NCBI RefSeq assembly: GCF_019429625.1
Contig: NZ_JAHXRW010000007.1
Coordinates: 1 to 64,000, forward strand
Source: Celeribacter sp. PS-C1
GTDB lineage: Bacteria; Pseudomonadota; Alphaproteobacteria; Rhodobacterales; Rhodobacteraceae
Length of the DNA: 64,000 nucleotides
Reading direction: 5' to 3'
Positions 24,159 to 31,441 of the stretch are shown piece after piece (the first letter of the stretch is position 1; the number at the start of each line of letters is the position of its first letter). A program made the translations under genes and the position numbers. The notes below the pieces were generated by a model. It searched no databases, was not told the origin of the DNA, and saw only the letters and a list, made by a program, of their open reading frames with translations.

Positions 24159-24713
24159 ATGTCTCTCACCGAGACAGACATCGCCGCCCGCGAAGCGCTA
24201 AAGGAACGTTTGGGCAAGGGGGCGCGGTTCGACGCCCCCAACGCCCCCGCCGAAGATTTGTTGCTCGCCCGTCGCGGCACCGCCTATTTCGCTCGCAAAC
24301 TCATGGAACTCACGGATGACGACCTCTATGCGCCCTCCGCTATCGACGGCCTGAGCCGCGCGCATATCATTGTCCGCGTCAGTTACGAGGCCCGCTATCA
24401 GGCGCTGGCTTTGGAGGCTTTGGACAAGGGCGAAGTCTTGGAGTTGCCTGAAGAACTGCCCTCGCTCGATCTCGCAGCGACCCTTCCGGCCCGCGCGCTT
24501 CGGCACCTATTCCAGCATTCCGAAGTGCATCTCAACGTCTGTTGGCGCGATCTGTCCGAGGACCAATGGGATGCGGCGCTCACATTGGCCGACGGCACGC
24601 AAACGACCCCACGCGCCCTGCCCTTGATGCGCGCGCAAGGCATCTGGCAAGGTGCCCTCGATCTCGGCAATGGTGCAAGGCTCAAGGATGTGCCGAAAGC
24701 GCTCGCGCTGTGA
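24159..24713 (+). CDS. DinB/MDMPI-like protein at the end of the gentisate operon
   Basis: A 184-residue protein starting at ATG 24159, 1 bp after the dioxygenase stop. It resembles the N-terminal DinB-like four-helix domain of mycothiol-dependent maleylpyruvate isomerases. Candidate metal ligands are His69 (LSRAHIIVRV) and His120-x3-His124 (FQHSEVHLNV); actinobacterial enzymes, as I recall, use Glu at the position of His120. Gram-negative bacteria do not make mycothiol, and a glutathione-type isomerase is already encoded in this operon, so its exact job is unclear: a second isomerase, an accessory protein, or one with another thiol cofactor. Its stop abuts the convergent peroxidase stop (TGA|TCA). 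Confidence 0.72.
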   Translation: MSLTETDIAAREALKERLGKGARFDAPNAPAEDLLLARRGTAYFARKLMELTDDDLYAPSAIDGLSRAHIIVRVSYEARYQALALEALDKGEVLELPEELPSLDLAATLPARALRHLFQHSEVHLNVCWRDLSEDQWDAALTLADGTQTTPRALPLMRAQGIWQGALDLGNGARLKDVPKALAL

Positions 24714-25841
24714 TCACTCGTCGAGCAAGTGCTCGTAACGCGCATCCGTCAGGGTCTTCATAAAGGCCACAAGCGCGTCAATCTCGCGATCCTCAAGCGC
24801 CGGTCCCGTGGTCAGCTCTTCCATCGAGAGGTTCTGCGGCACCTCCGGCGCACCAAAGCGTTCGCCGGTTTCCGGGTTGAGCATCCGCGCCTCGGATTTC
24901 GTGTTGTAGGTGTTGTAGAACAGCACGACCGTGCGCAGGTCCTGAAACACACCGTTGTGCATATAGGGCGCGGTCACGGCGACGTTGCGCAGCGTCGGCA
25001 CCTTGATCTTGCCTGCTAAACCCGCCGTATCCTCGACCAGCGCGTTCTGCGCCAGCCCCAGATCGACCTGCCCCCGCCCAACGCCGTTCATGTCGCGCAG
25101 CGCGCCATTCTCCGGCACGCCGATGTTGTGATATTCGTAATTGGTGAAGGTCTCGCCCTCCATCCCCGCACGCGGCAACAACTCGTGGCACAGGTTGCAA
25201 TTGGTGAATTGCTGAGAAAAGAACAGCGTCTCGCCCAGCATTTCCTCGCGCGTCAGTTCTGCTTCCCCGCGCAGGTAGCGGTCGTATTTGCTGTCAAAAG
25301 GAGAGAACAGATCGGTGCCTTCAAAGGCCGCAATCGCCTTGGTCATCGCCCCATAGGCCTCGTCTTGGTCGGCAAATATCTCGTCGCCGAACAGATCTTT
25401 GAAAGCCACGACATAGGCTGGGTTTTCCTCTAGTCGCGCCACCACGGAGGCCGCATCCGACATGCCCATCTCGATCGGGTTCAACGGCGGCCCGCCCGCC
25501 TGATCGGCCAAGGTCGCGGCGCGTCCGTCGTGGAACTGCCCACCGCGATAAACGCCCTCATCAAGCTTTTCGAACATCGGCGCGAAATGCGCGTAGCTCG
25601 CAGTCGGCGCGTTGCGGTCGCCCAAAGACACACCATCGTCGCCCGGCGAGGCCATGCCACGCGGATCGGCAAAGGCATATTCGGGATCATGGCAGGTCGA
25701 ACAGGATTGCGTGCGGTTCTTTGACAAGTTTTCGTCAAAAAACAGCGCCTCCCCCAGCCCTTCGAGTGTGGCGAGGTCTTCCGCCATCGCGGGCGTGACC
25801 AGCAAAGTGCAGAAGAGCGGCAGGGCGAGCGTTTTCATCAT
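24714..25841 (-). CDS. Di-haem cytochrome c peroxidase / MauG family
   Basis: A 375-residue exported protein with a signal peptide ending near residue 20 (VTPAMA-EDLA) and two c-type haem sites, CSTCH and CNLCH, spaced as in bacterial di-haem peroxidases. A distal Met candidate is in the APYMHNGVF block. It reduces H2O2 in the periplasm with electrons from cytochrome c or, if MauG-like, oxidises a protein or small substrate. Two adjacent ATG codons (25841, 25838) are possible starts. An FNR-type palindrome lies upstream. It is convergent with the gentisate operon and probably unrelated to it. Confidence 0.88.
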   Translation of the reverse strand: MMKTLALPLFCTLLVTPAMAEDLATLEGLGEALFFDENLSKNRTQSCSTCHDPEYAFADPRGMASPGDDGVSLGDRNAPTASYAHFAPMFEKLDEGVYRGGQFHDGRAATLADQAGGPPLNPIEMGMSDAASVVARLEENPAYVVAFKDLFGDEIFADQDEAYGAMTKAIAAFEGTDLFSPFDSKYDRYLRGEAELTREEMLGETLFFSQQFTNCNLCHELLPRAGMEGETFTNYEYHNIGVPENGALRDMNGVGRGQVDLGLAQNALVEDTAGLAGKIKVPTLRNVAVTAPYMHNGVFQDLRTVVLFYNTYNTKSEARMLNPETGERFGAPEVPQNLSMEELTTGPALEDREIDALVAFMKTLTDARYEHLLDE

Positions 25842-25922
25842 GGGCTTCCTGAAAAGCATGGGCAGATTTCCAAAGCACGGCGTCTATCGAGACGGCCTTA
25901 TCCGAGCTTTTCAATCAGGAAT

Positions 25923-25936
25923 TTGACCAAAGTCAA
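25923..25936 (-). promoter_or_regulatory. FNR/Crp-type palindrome upstream of the di-haem peroxidase gene
   Basis: TTGACCAAAGTCAA fits the TTGAC-N4-GTCAA symmetry of the FNR/Crp family (FNR consensus TTGAT-N4-ATCAA). Its centre is 88 bp upstream of the peroxidase start; an activator at -41.5 would give a leader of about 47 nt. Cytochrome c peroxidase genes are known FNR/Anr/FnrP targets, so oxygen-dependent control is a reasonable inference. Confidence 0.6.
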
Positions 25937-26002
25937 GCCCCGCACCCAAATCGTGATCGCACGTGCCGAAAGCCCTTCACAAATGGCATCGCCGTTGACC
26001 AC

Positions 26003-26031
26003 TTGACGCTCCAAAATCCATAGCCTAAACA
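26003..26031 (+). promoter_or_regulatory. Sigma-70 promoter of tRNA-Gly
   Basis: A TTGACG -35 (26003-26008), a 17-bp spacer and a TAAACA -10 (26026-26031) end 14 bp before the mature tRNA start, the right geometry for a tRNA promoter. Confidence 0.5.
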
Positions 26032-26045
26032 CAGGGCTCTACGCG

Positions 26046-26119
26046 GCGGGCGTTGTGTAGTGGTAAGACCTTAGCCTTCCAAGCTAATGACGCGGGTTCG
26101 ATTCCCGCCGCCCGCTCCA
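26046..26119 (+). tRNA. tRNA-Gly (anticodon UCC), CCA encoded
   Basis: A cloverleaf can be folded by eye: acceptor GCGGGCG pairs with CGCCCGC; anticodon stem TTAGC/GCTAA encloses loop CTTCCAA with anticodon TCC; T-arm GCGGG-TTCGATT-CCCGC; discriminator T followed by encoded CCA at 26117-26119. Length is 74 nt including CCA. It reads GGA and probably other GGN codons. No integrase gene or target-site duplication is seen beside it. Confidence 0.96.
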
Positions 26120-26193
26120 AAATCCCCCTCCATCTCGAAATCTGTGGCCCGGCGAAAGGTCGTCCTGCGGTTCTCTTTGGCAAAAATTCTCAT

Positions 26194-26219
26194 AAAAAAC
26201 GGGGCCGCAAAGGACCCCG
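26194..26219 (-). terminator. Rho-independent terminator of the DUF2892 gene
   Basis: On the minus strand CGGGGTC and GGCCCCG pair (7 bp with one wobble, 6-nt loop) and are followed by six T residues. It lies 25 bp beyond the DUF2892 stop codon. Confidence 0.75.
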
Positions 26220-26243
26220 CTTAAACGTCATGTCGCTCCGAGA

Positions 26244-26450
26244 TCACTTCTCGAAGGCACAGCCTGCCGGGATGCCGAGTTTGGCAAAGACTTTGGCCGC
26301 AGGGCACCAGCCGGTAAAGGACGATTGCAGCAGGTTGGCGCCGATAAAGACGGTGAACCAAACAAAGCCGGGGTGGACGAACTGGGTCAGCGCAACGCTG
26401 ATCAGGACCATGATGCCGGCAAAGCGGAACACAGCGCGGTCGATGGACAT
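26244..26450 (-). CDS. Small DUF2892 (YgaP-type) inner-membrane protein
   Basis: A 68-residue protein with two hydrophobic stretches (FRFAGIMVLISVALTQ and FVWFTVFIGANLLQSS) and the family ending WCPAAKVFAKLGIPAGCAF, whose two Cys are typical of DUF2892 proteins. DUF2892 is also the membrane domain of the rhodanese YgaP, whose partner regulator YgaV is an ArsR-family sulfide sensor. Here it is a stand-alone gene with its own terminator and an ATTC-N8-GAAT palindrome in the promoter, suggesting a role in sulfide or sulfane-sulfur metabolism. Function is not proven. Confidence 0.85.
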   Translation of the reverse strand: MSIDRAVFRFAGIMVLISVALTQFVHPGFVWFTVFIGANLLQSSFTGWCPAAKVFAKLGIPAGCAFEK

Positions 26451-26511
26451 GGGGGATTCTCCATAAAAGGTATGCCAAGTTTGGGACTAAGATATCAGGT
26501 CTTGAATACAA

Positions 26512-26527
26512 ATTCAATATATTGAAT
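26512..26527 (-). promoter_or_regulatory. ATTC-N8-GAAT palindrome (SqrR/BigR-type operator)
   Basis: ATTCAATATATTGAAT is a perfect 16-bp palindrome matching the ATTC-N8-GAAT motif reported for the sulfide-responsive repressor SqrR of Rhodobacter capsulatus. On the minus strand its TTGAAT arm could be the -35, with TATCTT 17 bp downstream as -10, so binding would repress the DUF2892 gene. No sqrR/bigR gene is in this window. Confidence 0.7.
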
Positions 26528-26532
26528 GCGAG

Positions 26533-26934
26533 TTATCCACCGGATCGCACCCGAAACGTCCCCTGCGCTGTGGCGATCAATTCTCCGGTCTCATCGGTTA
26601 AGTGCCCTTCAGTGAAAAACGTCTTGGCCCCGCCGCCCAGACGCCGCCCCACTGCGATCAGCCGCGTGCCTTTTGGACGCGACAGATAGTTGATGTTCAG
26701 CGACAAGGTGAGCGTCATGCGCCGATCTTCCGGGTCACCCGTGTAAGCCCCAGAATAGCCCATCGCGGTGTCGAGCATTGTGGCATAAACGCCGCCATGC
26801 GGAAGGCCCGAACGGTTCAGGTGCTCGGGCGCCACCGTCGCCTCGAAGCGCGCCACATCCCTGTCCCACCCGGTCATTTCAATACCCAGATGCGCCAGCG
26901 CCGCAGACGGCCCCTCCAGAAGCGATGTGTTCAT
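26533..26934 (-). CDS. PaaI-type hotdog thioesterase
   Basis: A 133-residue single-hotdog protein. LNRSGLPHGGVYATMLDTAMG (about 39-59) is the PaaI/YbgC-like active-site segment, with Asn/His and Asp in the usual places. It probably hydrolyses an acyl- or aryl-CoA thioester; the substrate is not deducible. Its ATG overlaps the stop of the SRAP gene (ATGA), so the two are co-translated. Confidence 0.85.
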   Translation of the reverse strand: MNTSLLEGPSAALAHLGIEMTGWDRDVARFEATVAPEHLNRSGLPHGGVYATMLDTAMGYSGAYTGDPEDRRMTLTLSLNINYLSRPKGTRLIAVGRRLGGGAKTFFTEGHLTDETGELIATAQGTFRVRSGG

Positions 26935-27608
26935 TCTTCGATCTCCTCGATCAGCTCAGGGCCACTGGCCCGATTGGAATTCACGGCCTTGCCGACGCGG
27001 TGAAACTTGAGCGAGTCGTCAGAAGCAGGCTGCATCAAACGTGCGGCGCCATGCCCTTCTTCACCCAGCCATTTGCCCCAGTCGTGGGGCTGCAAAATAA
27101 CAGGAATTCGGTGATGAATTTCGGCCATCCGCCCCGTGGCCTCGGTCGTGACCATAGCACAAGTCGTCAGCCGTTCACTGTTTTGCTCCCACGTTTGCCA
27201 AATGCCCGCAAAGACCATCGGGCCCTCACCAGAGGGCTGGATGTACCACGGCAGCTTCTCCCCCCCTTCGGGGCGAAACCATTCATAAAACCCATCCGCC
27301 GGAATGAGACACCGGCGCGCGCGACAGGCCTCGCGAAAGGCGGGTTTCTCGGCGAGGGTCTCGGCGCGTGCGTTGATCAAAAGCGGCCCGTCAGACGGCG
27401 TTTTATACCAATGCGGGACAAAGCCCCAGCGCATCGGCACGAGGCGGCGCTGGCCCTTATCCTGCTCGCTTTCCCGGTAGATCACATGAATCTGCGTCGT
27501 CGGGCATATATTATAATTAGGCAGGATCGGCAGGTCATTCGCGGGCGCGGCCTTGAAAAGCTGCGCCATGGCGTCACTGGGCATGGAAAGGGCAAAACGT
27601 CCGCACAT
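26931..27608 (-). CDS. SRAP-family DNA-protein crosslink sensor (YedK/HMCES-like)
   Basis: A 225-residue SRAP protein. Cys2 directly after the initiator Met (MCGRFAL) is the residue that crosslinks to abasic sites; the PNYNICPT block, the DGFYEW block with the active-site Glu, and HHRIPVIL with the active-site His are all present. It shields abasic sites in single-stranded DNA by forming a thiazolidine crosslink. Length is normal. It is transcribed with the downstream thioesterase gene. The 233 bp upstream of it (27609-27841) hold no gene I can support. Confidence 0.92.
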   Translation of the reverse strand: MCGRFALSMPSDAMAQLFKAAPANDLPILPNYNICPTTQIHVIYRESEQDKGQRRLVPMRWGFVPHWYKTPSDGPLLINARAETLAEKPAFREACRARRCLIPADGFYEWFRPEGGEKLPWYIQPSGEGPMVFAGIWQTWEQNSERLTTCAMVTTEATGRMAEIHHRIPVILQPHDWGKWLGEEGHGAARLMQPASDDSLKFHRVGKAVNSNRASGPELIEEIEE

Positions 27609-27841
27609 AGGCGCATTTTACGTGCTGGGGCGACGGGGGCCAGAGGCGATCGTGCAGGTGAGGGAATGAAATAGTGCGCTCCCTGCCCAATGGGCGAGGC
27701 CGCAGGAGAATCGATCTGACATTTCGCCAACTCGTCCGGCCCCCATCGCCACAACATCAGCTGTGCAGCGTAAGGGAAGCGGGCACGAAAAATGCGGCAA
27801 CGCCTCTAGAGCTTGTAAGTTCGAGAGCCAGCTGCGGTCTC

Positions 27842-28147
27842 TCACCGATGCGCCTTACGCGCCAGATCGATCTTGGCGTCCATCATCGACATCTCCTTCA
27901 TGATCTCGGTCCGCCGTGTCCGGTCTCCCGTTTCACGCAACTCCTCGCGCAGTTTTTCCAAATGCCGCGACAGAGTTACGAACTCTGGCACGCCACCGTT
28001 TTCCTTGATCACCCGATTGAGCAAGGCGTTCTCCGGGTCGTCCTCCTGCGGCAAGGGCTTGCCCGCCCCCGACAGGTTGTCAAAGGCGCCCTCACGCTCG
28101 GCCTCGGCGATCTTCTGATTGATCAGATCGATGAGTGGGTGATCCAT
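27842..28147 (-). CDS. DUF1992 / DnaJ-homologue subfamily C member 28-like protein
   Basis: A 101-residue DUF1992 protein: IAEAEREGAFDNLSGAGKPL is the family core, followed by a charged helical region (HLEKLREELRETGDRTRR). There is no J-domain. The molecular function of the family is unknown. It starts directly adjacent to the stop of the GFA-family gene, same strand. Confidence 0.85.
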   Translation of the reverse strand: MDHPLIDLINQKIAEAEREGAFDNLSGAGKPLPQEDDPENALLNRVIKENGGVPEFVTLSRHLEKLREELRETGDRTRRTEIMKEMSMMDAKIDLARKAHR

Positions 28148-28609
28148 CTACGCCTCCTTCGCGGCCCTGAACCGCGCGAGGCTTTGCGCGGACCAGACCT
28201 CTTTCGGCTTGTAGAAGCCCTCAAACACCTGCGCCCCTTCGGGCAAAACGACCCAAGGCAGTTTCGTCGAGGTGAAGATATGCACATCCGGCACGATCTC
28301 AGCGCGCTCCTCAAGCGTGCCGCAGCGCACGAAGGCAAAGGCCTCTCCCGAGCCCGCGTAGTGGGACCACAGCGCGACCTTGCAGGTCGGGCACCGCGCA
28401 ATGGTCTGGCCATGACCCGAGTTCGAGGGCGTCATCACCATATCAGGCAGACCCTTGGTGAGTTTAATCTCAGATGTCTCGACATAGGCATTCAGCGCAA
28501 AGGCCGATCCGGTTTCCCTCTGACACCAAGTGCAATGACAGCAATGCACAATCATCGGCGGGGCCGTGACCTCGAATTCCACCTCACCACATGTACACCG
28601 CCCGTGCAT
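28148..28609 (-). CDS. GFA-family zinc-binding protein
   Basis: A 153-residue protein of the GFA (glutathione-dependent formaldehyde-activating) fold. Zinc Cys residues are visible as CTCGE near residue 5, CCHCTWCQ near 23 and CPTCK near 73. Family members bind zinc and sometimes glutathione; most have no established enzyme activity, so I do not assign formaldehyde activation. It is transcribed with the DUF1992 gene. Confidence 0.88.
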   Translation of the reverse strand: MHGRCTCGEVEFEVTAPPMIVHCCHCTWCQRETGSAFALNAYVETSEIKLTKGLPDMVMTPSNSGHGQTIARCPTCKVALWSHYAGSGEAFAFVRCGTLEERAEIVPDVHIFTSTKLPWVVLPEGAQVFEGFYKPKEVWSAQSLARFRAAKEA

Positions 28610-28626
28610 CGTCGTCCCTCCATAAG

Positions 28627-28656
28627 AAAAGCCCCCGCATGTTCGCGAGGGCTTTT
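28627..28656 (-). terminator. Terminator after the 5'-nucleotidase gene
   Basis: AAAAGCCCCCGC and GCGAGGGCTTTT form a 12-bp stem with one mismatch and a 6-nt loop. A-rich and T-rich flanks occur on both sides, so it could act in both directions. On the minus strand it ends the nucleotidase transcript and insulates the GFA gene. Confidence 0.75.
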
Positions 28657-28703
28657 CCGTTTGTCTAGATCGAACCGCCTATTACCCATCGCGGCTCCGC
28701 GAT

Positions 28704-30266
28704 TTACTTCACGGTGATGCGACCGTCCGTGTAGGGCGTGTAGGGCGCGTTTGCGATCAGATAATCGGCCAGAACGTCGGCGACATCGGGGCCGAAGTCA
28801 TAGGCATTCTCAGCGCTCAGGAACATCTTGTAGCCATCACCGCCGTTGCGGACGTAGTTATTGGACGCCACGCCATAGACCTTGTCCATCTCGATCGGAG
28901 CGCCGCCGACCATCACGTCGGAAATACGGGCGCCGACCTCGGCGTTCGGGTCAACGGTGTAGGACATGCCGGACACTTGCGGGAAGCGGCCCGCGCCATC
29001 GGCCATCTCCGAGACACCGTTTTCAAGCGCTGCGACGATGGTTTCGCCTGTCACCTGGAAGGTCGAAAGCGTATTCTGGAACGGCAGAACCGTGAGCACG
29101 TCGCCCATGGTCACCTGGCCACTTTGAATGGAGGCGCGCAGGCCACCGCCGTTTTGGATCGCGATTTCGATGCCTTGATCTTTCACACGCTCCAGCATGG
29201 CGTCAGCCACGAGGTTGCCCATGGCGCATTCAACCGCACGGCAGGTTTCGCGAGCCCCATCGATGTCAGCGGCGGCTTCCGCGACGACCGTAGCTTTCAG
29301 CTCGTTGATCGGTCCGGCCAGTTCGGCAACACGCGCTTTGATGCTTTCATCTTCCGCCACGGAAGCGTCGAGCAGGATCGGCGCGCCCTCGGCGGAGATC
29401 AACGCGCCATCGTCGTCAAAGGTCAGCACGAGGTGACCGAGATATTTCGAGTAGGCATAGGCGGAGACCACCGGGACCTCGCCAACCATGGTCGGGTAAG
29501 CCATGGCGCCTTCGATCTCGTTGGAGAACAGCGTGTGGGAGTGACCTCCGACCACAGCGTCAATGCCAGCGACCTCTTCCGCGAGAGACATATCTTTTTT
29601 CACACCCACGTGGGTCAAGGCGATGATCTTGGTCACACCTTCGGCCTCAAGCGCGGCCACATCTGCGGCAAGGCTGTCGGCTTCGTCTTGGAAGATCACA
29701 TTCGGGCCGGGGCTGGAGGTCTCTGGCGTGTCGACTGCGAGCGCGGAGATGATACCGATCTTTTCGCCGCCCACCTCAAGCACAACATGGTTCTTCACCT
29801 TGTCCGCCAAAATGTTGGATTGCGACACATCGAGGTTGCCGGAGATCACCGGGAAGGAGACGTTATCAATCAGCTTGAGCGTGCCATCGGGACCATCGTC
29901 GAATTCGTGGTTGCCCAGCGCCATCACGTCATAACCGATCTTTTCCATCATCTCGGCTTCGACATCGCCCTTGTAGGTCGTGTACATCAGAGAGCCCTGA
30001 TACTGGTCGCCGGCGTCCAGCAGGAGCACGTTCTCACCGTCGAGTTCAGCGCGCATTTCGGCGACTTTCGTGGCCAGACGGGCATAGCCGCCAAAGCACT
30101 CACCCGCGGCGTTATCCTCTTCGGCGCAGGTGTTGTCGTATTTCGTAATCGGTTCGATTCGGCTGTGCAAATCGTTGGTGTGAAGAATGTGCAGCGTATA
30201 TTCGGCATGCGCCGCGCCGGCCATCAGAGCCATTGCAGCGGTGGTGGTGAGAACTTTTTTGAGCAT
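28704..30266 (-). CDS. Periplasmic 5'-nucleotidase / UshA-family phosphoesterase
   Basis: A 520-residue exported enzyme with a signal peptide ending near residue 21 (AGAAHA-EYTL). The N-terminal metallophosphatase domain holds HTNDLHS (Asp32, His34), GDQYQGS, GNHEFD and GGHSH; the C-terminal substrate-specificity domain has IQNGGGLRASI and NNYVRNGGDGY. It releases phosphate from extracellular nucleotides. A Pho-box-like triple repeat lies about 100 bp upstream, which fits induction by phosphate starvation. It stands alone between a terminator and a convergently organised TetR gene's stop. Confidence 0.9.
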   Translation of the reverse strand: MLKKVLTTTAAMALMAGAAHAEYTLHILHTNDLHSRIEPITKYDNTCAEEDNAAGECFGGYARLATKVAEMRAELDGENVLLLDAGDQYQGSLMYTTYKGDVEAEMMEKIGYDVMALGNHEFDDGPDGTLKLIDNVSFPVISGNLDVSQSNILADKVKNHVVLEVGGEKIGIISALAVDTPETSSPGPNVIFQDEADSLAADVAALEAEGVTKIIALTHVGVKKDMSLAEEVAGIDAVVGGHSHTLFSNEIEGAMAYPTMVGEVPVVSAYAYSKYLGHLVLTFDDDGALISAEGAPILLDASVAEDESIKARVAELAGPINELKATVVAEAAADIDGARETCRAVECAMGNLVADAMLERVKDQGIEIAIQNGGGLRASIQSGQVTMGDVLTVLPFQNTLSTFQVTGETIVAALENGVSEMADGAGRFPQVSGMSYTVDPNAEVGARISDVMVGGAPIEMDKVYGVASNNYVRNGGDGYKMFLSAENAYDFGPDVADVLADYLIANAPYTPYTDGRITVK

Positions 30267-30359
30267 ATCGTGCCCCCTGTTAAACTAGATGACCCCGAGC
30301 CTGACCAAAGTTTATCAAAGAGTCAAAGCCCAGTGCTGGGATTTGGCTACATTCGCAAC

Positions 30360-30388
30360 GTAACGGATTTGTAACGATGCAATGACAG
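30360..30388 (-). promoter_or_regulatory. Pho-box-like triple repeat upstream of the 5'-nucleotidase gene
   Basis: On the minus strand CTGTCAT, TCGTTAC and CCGTTAC follow each other at 11-bp intervals (7-bp unit, 4-bp AT-richer spacer), the layout of PhoB binding sites (consensus half-site CTGTCAT). The box begins 94 bp upstream of the nucleotidase ATG and 6 bp beyond the TetR gene end. Confidence 0.65.
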
Positions 30389-30393
30389 GCAGA

Positions 30394-31050
30394 TCATCCT
30401 TTTTCGACGTTTGGCCCACTCAGCCACCCGTCCAGCACCTCATGCGCCAGTCGTTCAGGGTCGGTCTCAAGCCTTCCGGTCAAAAGCCGCATCCAGGCCG
30501 CCGCCATAATCGTCTCCGCGATGCCCTCGGCGGACACACCCGGCTTTACCTCTCCCCGTTCGATCGCGATTTCAACCACATCACGCAGCGCCTCAAGCCG
30601 CTCAAGGCGATACCCCTCCAAGGCCTCCGCGACATCCGCGTTGCACTGCGCCTCCGCGATGATCAGTGCGAATATCTGCCCTTTCGGTGTCTGCCAATGC
30701 GTGAATACAAAGCGGTAAAACGCCGAGATTGTGGCAATCAAAGTGCCTTTATCCCCATGCGTATGGCTGCCCTTTGCGCGCTCATAGACCGCAACCAGCA
30801 AGGCACCGCGCGACGGCCACCACTTATATAGCGTCGCCTTGCCCGCCCGCGCACGCTTCGCCACGGCCTCCATGGTCAACCCCTTCACGCCCTTCTCGAC
30901 CAAAAGCGCCTCGGCCGCCTCCAAAATCGCCTCCTCGGTCGCGGGATTGCGCCGCGCTCCAATGGATCGACGTTGCGGCCGAGACTTTTTCCCCTCTCCG
31001 CCCATCGCCTCCGCGGAGGGGGCTGTGCGATTTGCCACAGGATTTGTCAC
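30394..31050 (-). CDS. TetR-family regulator
   Basis: A 218-residue TetR protein. The helix-turn-helix is at about residues 38-84 (AILEAAEALLVEKG, then MEAVAKRARAGKATLYKWW), preceded by a basic N-terminal tail (SRPQRRSIGARRN). The ligand domain continues to the end. It is divergent from a DUF2798 membrane-protein gene; two AAACGCATCGTTC repeats in the intergenic region are its likely operators. Ligand unknown. Confidence 0.88.
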   Translation of the reverse strand: MTNPVANRTAPSAEAMGGEGKKSRPQRRSIGARRNPATEEAILEAAEALLVEKGVKGLTMEAVAKRARAGKATLYKWWPSRGALLVAVYERAKGSHTHGDKGTLIATISAFYRFVFTHWQTPKGQIFALIIAEAQCNADVAEALEGYRLERLEALRDVVEIAIERGEVKPGVSAEGIAETIMAAAWMRLLTGRLETDPERLAHEVLDGWLSGPNVEKG

Positions 31051-31071
31051 AAGCTGATCCTTTACATATCA

Positions 31072-31111
31072 AAACGCATCGTTCATATAACTCTAACGAA
31101 ACGCATCGTTC
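31072..31111. promoter_or_regulatory. Tandem AACG-N3-CGTT operators between tetR and the DUF2798 gene
   Basis: AAACGCATCGTTC occurs at 31072-31084 and again at 31099-31111, 27 bp apart, each containing the inverted repeat AACG-CAT-CGTT. Location between the divergent genes points to TetR autoregulation and control of the DUF2798 gene. Confidence 0.7.
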
Positions 31112-31127
31112 TCTTTGGAGCTACCAT

Positions 31128-31370
31128 ATGTCTGCATCCACCGCCACCCCATCCAAAACTCCTCCCAGAAAACCCAACCGCCTTCGTTTCAGCTTTTTTG
31201 TCTTTATGGGCGTCTACCCTCTGGTGACCGCTGTGATCTACGCGCTCACCCCCTTCACCTCCGAGTGGCAGATCTGGCAACGCAACCTCATTATGGTGCC
31301 CATGATCGTCGGCTCCATGGTCTTTGTCATCATTCCGGCGATCCACAAGCACTGCCACCGCTGGCTCTGA
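31128..31370 (+). CDS. DUF2798 small membrane protein
   Basis: An 80-residue protein with two transmembrane segments (FSFFVFMGVYPLVTAVIYAL and LIMVPMIVGSMVFVIIPAI) after a Pro/Lys-rich cytoplasmic N-terminus. The family is commonly found next to TetR regulators and is of unknown function. The ATG at 31128 lies 17 bp after the second TetR operator repeat. The gene is too short for length-based calling but codon pattern and hydrophobicity are convincing. Confidence 0.75.
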   Translation: MSASTATPSKTPPRKPNRLRFSFFVFMGVYPLVTAVIYALTPFTSEWQIWQRNLIMVPMIVGSMVFVIIPAIHKHCHRWL

Positions 31371-31441
31371 ACCACGCGGCATTTTCGCCTCTGCGTGAAA
31401 GTGTCATTGACCGCGCGGCCCGGCACTGGCATCTGGAAGCC

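Noticed and set aside
26046-26119. tRNA-Gly as integration site of a mobile element
   Set aside because: No integrase, no repeated tRNA 3' end and no composition break was found on either side.
27609-27841. Possible small gene or RNA between SRAP and DUF1992 genes
   Set aside because: No start with ribosome-binding site, no tRNA fold and no terminator-like hairpin; left as unexplained intergenic DNA.
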